Origin: Bacillota bacterium | GTDB lineage: Bacteria > Bacillota > Bacilli > Alicyclobacillales > Alicyclobacillaceae | Direction of reading: 5' to 3' | DNA: 44,452 nt | NCBI GenBank assembly: GCA_027336365.1 | Contig: DAHWFY010000005.1 | Coordinates: 1 to 44,452 of the forward strand | Shown here: piece after piece, positions 39,790 through 44,452 of the stretch | How the letters are laid out: every line of letters starts with the position of its first letter | Position numbering within the stretch: the stretch's first letter is position 1 | Position numbers and translations under genes: made by a program | Notes under the pieces: model-generated | Seen by the model: only the letters and a program-made list of their open reading frames with translations | What the model was told of the DNA's origin: nothing | Databases searched by the model: none

Positions 39790-39860
39790 CGCTAAACCCC
39801 CGTGCCCCTGCGGGGCACAAGATTATGGTGAAAATAACCGGACGGCTATTCCCCATCAAA
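39790..39860 (+). repeat. Family-iii element copy B (omegaRNA-3'-end / IS200-605 right-end-like core)
   Basis: CGCTAAACCCCCGTGCCCCTGCGGGGCACAAGATTATGGTGAAAATAACCGGACGGCTATTCCCCATCAAA; aligns along its whole length with 15317-15389. Confidence 0.75.
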
Positions 39861-40680
39861 CCTGCACGTGCTTTTGCATGCGGTGAATGGCGGCCTTTTC
39901 CAAGCGGGAGACTTGAGCTTGTGAAATTCCAATTTCCTCAGCAACCTCCATTTGTGTTTTTCCCTCGTAGAATCTCATAGATAGAATTTTCCGTTCCCTA
40001 TCTGTAAGCTTACGCATCGCTTCTCGAATCGCAATCTCCTCTATCCACGACTTGTCCATATTTTTGTCGTCATGGATTTGGTCCATCACGTAAATTGGGT
40101 CCCCCCCATCATGATAAATGGGTTCGAACAGGGATACCGGGTCCTGAATGGCGTCCAAGGCAAACACCACTTCTTCTTTCGGCAGCGACAATTCCTCTGA
40201 GATTTCTTGTACCGTGGGTTCTCGTAAATTCCGATTGGTCAACTGATCTCTGACTTGAAGAGCCTTGTAAGCAATATCTCGCAAGGACCGACTGACGCGA
40301 ATGGGATTATTGTCACGTAAATATCTGCGAATTTCGCCGATAATCATGGGCACGGCGTAAGTTGAGAAGCGAACGTTTTGTCCCAAATCGAAGTTATCGA
40401 TGGCCTTCATGAGTCCAATGCACCCTACCTGAAACAAATCATCCACAAATTCTCCACGATTGTTAAACCTCTGAATGACAGACAATACCAGACGCAAATT
40501 ACCGTTTACCAACTTTTCCCGAGCCGCCCCGTCTCCTTGCTGTAATTGTGCGAACAATTGACGCATTTCCGCGTTGTTCAACACAGGCAGTTGAGAAGTA
40601 TTGACACCACAAATCTCTACCTTGTTGCGCTTCACGGCCGTTCCCCCTCGTGCTGACTGACGACGCAGCGAGCCAACCAA
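39856..40680 (-). CDS. sigG: Sporulation sigma factor SigG
   Basis: KRNKVEICGVNTSQLPVLNNAEMRQLFAQLQQGDGAAREKLVNGNLRLVLSVIQRF..., ISQAQVSRLEKAAIHRM. Confidence 0.95.
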   Translation of the reverse strand: MVGSLRRQSARGGTAVKRNKVEICGVNTSQLPVLNNAEMRQLFAQLQQGDGAAREKLVNGNLRLVLSVIQRFNNRGEFVDDLFQVGCIGLMKAIDNFDLGQNVRFSTYAVPMIIGEIRRYLRDNNPIRVSRSLRDIAYKALQVRDQLTNRNLREPTVQEISEELSLPKEEVVFALDAIQDPVSLFEPIYHDGGDPIYVMDQIHDDKNMDKSWIEEIAIREAMRKLTDRERKILSMRFYEGKTQMEVAEEIGISQAQVSRLEKAAIHRMQKHVQV

Positions 40681-40824
40681 AATACAACAACTGGCAGCCT
40701 AATGTCGTCCTCAGTATGTCCGAGAGATATGAAGTTATACGCCAGGTTTACCGCCGAATGGATTCACTTGAAAGAACAGGATAGTCCCTAAAACAAGGAA
40801 CGTTGAATTTAAATTTTTTCCCTC

Positions 40825-41583
40825 TCACATCAGGCGATTAAATTCCTTGCGCAACCGCTTAATGATTCTTTTTTCTAATCGGGAAATGTACGACTGGGAT
40901 ATCCCCAATAAATCTGCAACATCCTTCTGGGTCATCTCCTCAGACCGACCTAACCCAAAACGGAGCTCCATAATTTTCCGCTCACGTTCAGACAACTTTT
41001 CCAAAGCGTCGTAAAGCATTTCCTTGTCTACCTCATCCTCCAAGTCACGATAAATGGTGTCCGGTGCAGTTCCCAACACATCGGACAACAGTAGTTCATT
41101 CCCGTCCCAGTCCACGTTAAGAGGTTCATCAAAGGACACCTCGGATTTAAGTTTGTTACTCCTGCGCAAAAACATCAAAATCTCATTTTCAATGCACCGT
41201 GATGCATAAGTCGCCAGTTTAATCTTCTTATTTGGGTCAAAGGTGTTGACTGCTTTAATCAGTCCTATGTTCCCAATAGATACCAAATCCTCGATGTGCA
41301 GCCCCGTGTTCTCAAATTTTCTTGCAATATATACCACGAGACGCAAGTTACGTTCAATCAACATGGCCCTGACGGACTCCTCACCTCTGGGCAACAGACC
41401 AAGCAGATACTCCTCTTCCTCCTTGCTCAAAGGCGGTGGTAACGCTTCGTTTCCACCTATGTAATAAATTTCATCGGCGCTGCCTGCGATTTTCACCCGC
41501 ACTTGAATCCAGAGTAGGCGCAGCCGTATGCGCAACCGGGTGCTGAGTCCCGGATGGGTTACCGTGGTTTTCAAAGCTGTCAT
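40825..41583 (-). CDS. sigE: Sporulation sigma factor SigE (pro-sigma-E); ORF is open to 41727, start uncertain (41583, or TTG at 41535)
   Basis: [79 protein letters not shown]. Confidence 0.95.
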   Translation of the reverse strand: MTALKTTVTHPGLSTRLRIRLRLLWIQVRVKIAGSADEIYYIGGNEALPPPLSKEEEEYLLGLLPRGEESVRAMLIERNLRLVVYIARKFENTGLHIEDLVSIGNIGLIKAVNTFDPNKKIKLATYASRCIENEILMFLRRSNKLKSEVSFDEPLNVDWDGNELLLSDVLGTAPDTIYRDLEDEVDKEMLYDALEKLSERERKIMELRFGLGRSEEMTQKDVADLLGISQSYISRLEKRIIKRLRKEFNRLM

Positions 41584-42490
41584 CTCCCATAAGTAAATCC
41601 GTGTGTAATATGGCGTCAAACGCCCCCTCCATAGACAGTGAATCGCGCTGCACCGCCAGTAAGCAGGGGGGGACTTGCTGCCACCGACCATTTTGTTCAA
41701 TAAATAGTTCATCGGGACGTAGTGCAATGGTCCACTGTTCCCTGCCTCCTGCAGGTCGATAAGGAATCACGGTCATCCGTTGACTGTAATCGTCGTTTAA
41801 GTCAAGTAACCAGTTTGTCAGGGATGGGGCACTCAGCAGCCCTTGCCCCATTTCAAACGGAAAAAGCCGGGCTATCACTCGACCATCCACCAAGCACACA
41901 GGCTTTCGAGAAACCGGGTCTCGCAAACGATTACCGGTATCTGCCAATCCGACGAACTCCACATTTTTACCTATGAAGCTTACCCGCACGCGATACAACA
42001 CAGTTGCCTCTCGTTGCTTGTGACGAGCCCAACCGATGGCGATATAAATGACCGCAACTCCAATTGGCATTGCAGCCATGAGCGTAAAACCACGGAGCCG
42101 TTCAACAAAATCGACACCGCCCGCAAGCACCATCGTGCCCCCCGCTAAGTTGGCCCCGGGTACCGCGAAATGCAACGCTAAAGTAGCCCCTGCCAAAACA
42201 AACGCGGCAAAGTAAAACAGAACGCAAGCCCGAATATATTCGAGCCAGGTGCGGAAGGGGATTGCTGCAGCCACCATGAACATGGACACTGTCACTTTAC
42301 CCGGCCAAGTTGTGAATAGAGAGAGTTCGGGAATAAATAAGAGCATGGAGTAACAGGCACCAATCGTCCCACCGCTTAAGATGCGGCCCCAACGCACAGG
42401 TCGTTTGGCCATCCAACTCGCAATAACCAGCAAAGCACAGTCCATGACGAAGTTGATAAACCACACCACGTCTGCGTAAATGACATGCAT
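41471..42490 (-). CDS. spoIIGA: Sigma-E processing peptidase SpoIIGA; ORF is open to 42529
   Basis: [74 protein letters not shown] aspartic protease-type motif. Confidence 0.94.
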   Translation of the reverse strand: MHVIYADVVWFINFVMDCALLVIASWMAKRPVRWGRILSGGTIGACYSMLLFIPELSLFTTWPGKVTVSMFMVAAAIPFRTWLEYIRACVLFYFAAFVLAGATLALHFAVPGANLAGGTMVLAGGVDFVERLRGFTLMAAMPIGVAVIYIAIGWARHKQREATVLYRVRVSFIGKNVEFVGLADTGNRLRDPVSRKPVCLVDGRVIARLFPFEMGQGLLSAPSLTNWLLDLNDDYSQRMTVIPYRPAGGREQWTIALRPDELFIEQNGRWQQVPPCLLAVQRDSLSMEGAFDAILHTDLLMGDDSFENHGNPSGTQHPVAHTAAPTLDSSAGENRRQRR

Positions 42491-42570
42491 GGCAACCCCC
42501 AAGGCGGTATTTGCCACAGTATAGTACATCTCTATTACGAATCCTGTCGGAACTTGCCTGCGAAATCATA

Positions 42571-42688
42571 GAGGTTTTGCAAAACCAGGGGGAGCCCTAT
42601 GCCGTACGTTTTCAGACTGTGAAGGAGCATTTTGGGCGACGACATTGCCTAGCTCTGGGGAATTCTGACCCCTTTCCGGACAACCTCT
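42571..42688 (-). mobile_element. MITE-like element copy 4, internally deleted (~118 bp)
   Basis: On minus: GAGGTTGTCCGGAAAGGGGTCAGAATTCCCCAGAGCTAGGCAATGTCGTCGCCCAAAATGCTCC... matches the 5' half of copy 3 (38102 onward), then ends ...CCTGGTTTTGCAAAACCTCT. Confidence 0.8.
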
Positions 42689-42865
42689 TAAACTCAAATC
42701 GCGGAAAGAAAAGAAAGATCCGGATGAACAGAAGTAACTAATACTCCCATTCCATCCAGACCCACGAATTACAGTACCTAGACAACCATTCTTCGTATGC
42801 GACCGCTGACTCCTCGATTCTCTGAAGTATTCCCCGGAGAGGAATTCACCCATTCAACCTATCGT

Positions 42866-43978
42866 CTAACGGTCTCGAGAAGGCTTGCCATCCCGTTGCT
42901 TGCGCATGAAGGCCGGTACGTCCCACGAATTTCCCGTAACAGCCGGAATATCATCCAATAGGTTGCCCCGTCGACCGCTAACTTGAGCACCCTGCCCGAT
43001 AACCGGTTGCGACCTTAACTTAGGTTGACTTTCGAATCCAGTTGCAATCACCGTTACCACAATTTCGTCACCCAGTTCGGGGTTAATATGCGCACCAAAA
43101 ATCATGTTCACCTCGGGGTCAGCAGCAGTGGACACCATATCTGCCGCCTCGTTGACTTCCCATAGACTCAGGTTAGAACCCCCAGCAATATGCATCAGCA
43201 CACCTAAGGCACCGTCGATAGAAGTCTCCAGCAGTGGACTGCTGATAGCGTTCTTAGCCGCATCAGCAGCCCGATTTTCGCCCGTAGCCACGCCGATACC
43301 CATCAACGCGGAACCTCGCTCCGCCATAATCGCCTTCACATCCGCAAAATCCACATTAATCAAACCTGGAACCGCAATCAAATCAGAAATCCCTGACACA
43401 CCTTGTCGCAAAACATTATCCGCCTCTCGAAACGCCTCTAACATAGGAGTGTTTCTGTCGACGATTTCCAGCAGTCGATCATTGGGAATGACGATGAGGG
43501 TATCAACCTTTTCCTTCAGGTTTGCCACTCCCACTTCCGCTTGCGACATGCGTCGTTTTTGTTCAAATCGAAAGGGTTTAGTCACCACACCAACGGTCAG
43601 AGATCCCAACTCTTTGGCAATTTCCGCAATCACCGGAGCCGCCCCTGTCCCAGTACCTCCCCCCATACCCGCTGTCACAAATACCAAGTCTGCTCCTTGC
43701 AATACACTCACCAGAGTTTCGCGACTCTCCTCGGCGGCTTTTTTACCTATCTCAGGATTTGCACCGGCTCCCAGCCCACGTGTCAGTTTTTCGCCAATCT
43801 GCAGTTTTACAGGTGCCTTAGACTGGTGCAATGCCTGAGCATCCGTGTTGACAACAATAAATTCGACCCCTTCAATGCCGGATTCAATCATCCGGTTGAC
43901 GGCGTTGCAACCCCCGCCCCCGACGCCGATGACTTTAATCTTTGCCAGCGGCTCATACTCGACATCAAATTCCAGCAT
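42866..43978 (-). CDS. ftsZ: Cell division protein FtsZ
   Basis: [54 protein letters not shown]-terminal [13 protein letters not shown]. Confidence 0.98.
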   Translation of the reverse strand: MLEFDVEYEPLAKIKVIGVGGGGCNAVNRMIESGIEGVEFIVVNTDAQALHQSKAPVKLQIGEKLTRGLGAGANPEIGKKAAEESRETLVSVLQGADLVFVTAGMGGGTGTGAAPVIAEIAKELGSLTVGVVTKPFRFEQKRRMSQAEVGVANLKEKVDTLIVIPNDRLLEIVDRNTPMLEAFREADNVLRQGVSGISDLIAVPGLINVDFADVKAIMAERGSALMGIGVATGENRAADAAKNAISSPLLETSIDGALGVLMHIAGGSNLSLWEVNEAADMVSTAADPEVNMIFGAHINPELGDEIVVTVIATGFESQPKLRSQPVIGQGAQVSGRRGNLLDDIPAVTGNSWDVPAFMRKQRDGKPSRDR

Positions 43979-44066
43979 TGCCGTTCCTCCTCGTGCACGC
44001 AGTCTATCATCAGTCTATGGTTCATTGGTTCGAAAAACGGCGATTTGCGTCGGGCTGCATAAGAGC

Positions 44067-44452
44067 TTAAATAAAATCTCGTAACCAATCACGAATTCGG
44101 GTCCACATGCCACCACCCGTTTTCACGGACCTGGCCGAAGCTGCAGCTTCCAAATGACCGCTGCGCAGTTGTGCCCGCAAGGCATACCCAATCACGCCAA
44201 CTCCATTTACAAAAGACGGGTCACGTACGCCGAGAAATTCAGGAATGGCTACACGGACAGGCGCCTGCAACTCCTGTTCCGCCACCTCGGCCACTGCCGG
44301 TGTTGACATCACTCCGCCATGGAACACGTATCCACTCGGCAGGTCTTGATCAAACCCCATTTTTTCGATTTCTCGTCCGACCAGGGAAAAAATTTCCTGC
44401 ATTCGGGGCTCAATGATGGTTGCCAGATCATATTGATTGAATTCAATTTCTT
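44067..44452 (-). CDS. ftsA: Cell division protein FtsA, partial; continues past the right window edge
   Basis: Frame reads ...EFNQYDLATIIEPRMQEIFSLVGREIEKMGFDQDLPSGYVFHGGVMSTPAVAEVAEQELQAPVRVAIPEFLGV... Confidence 0.92.
   Translation of the reverse strand, partial: EIEFNQYDLATIIEPRMQEIFSLVGREIEKMGFDQDLPSGYVFHGGVMSTPAVAEVAEQELQAPVRVAIPEFLGVRDPSFVNGVGVIGYALRAQLRSGHLEAAASARSVKTGGGMWTRIRDWLRDFI

Noticed and set aside
1-44452. CRISPR array, tRNA/rRNA genes, prophage or toxin-antitoxin/defence module
   Set aside because: No regularly spaced repeats, tRNA-like sequences, phage structural genes or defence signature proteins were recognised by eye; a tRNAscan or defence-finder run would be needed to be definitive.

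Overview
This is a gene-dense chromosomal segment of a spore-forming Bacillota (Bacilli-like synteny); I cannot name the species. Almost every gene is on the minus strand. Read left to right: Asp23/YloU (partial), rpmB(+), spoVM (a short GTG-start ORF absent from the supplied track), rpe, rsgA, pknB/prkC, a PP2C phosphatase, rlmN, rsmB, fmt, def, priA, coaBC, rpoZ, gmk, remA, a Ca2+-type P-ATPase, rqcH/NFACT(+), a DUF2254-like membrane protein, Glu dehydrogenase(+), pyrE, pyrF, carB, carA, pyrC, pyrB, pyrR with a PyrR attenuator, rluD, lspA, a TraR/DksA-type zinc-finger protein, a small membrane ORF(+), divIVA, ylmH, yggT, ylmE, pgeF, ylmC, sigG, sigE, spoIIGA, ftsZ and ftsA (partial). No rRNA, tRNA or CRISPR array was recognised. 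The most interesting material is between the genes, where three families of small interspersed non-coding elements occur. (i) A ~200-bp MITE-like element with terminal inverted repeats and short flanking direct repeats: three full-length copies and one internally deleted copy. (ii) A ~70-bp double-hairpin element: four copies, one nested inside a MITE and one supplying the rsgA C-terminus and stop codon. (iii) A ~73-nt multi-hairpin element ending in (A)TCAAA: two clear copies plus a diverged third. Family iii resembles the right end / omegaRNA 3' scaffold of an IS200/IS605 (TnpB) element with no transposase or tnpB gene nearby; that link is inference.
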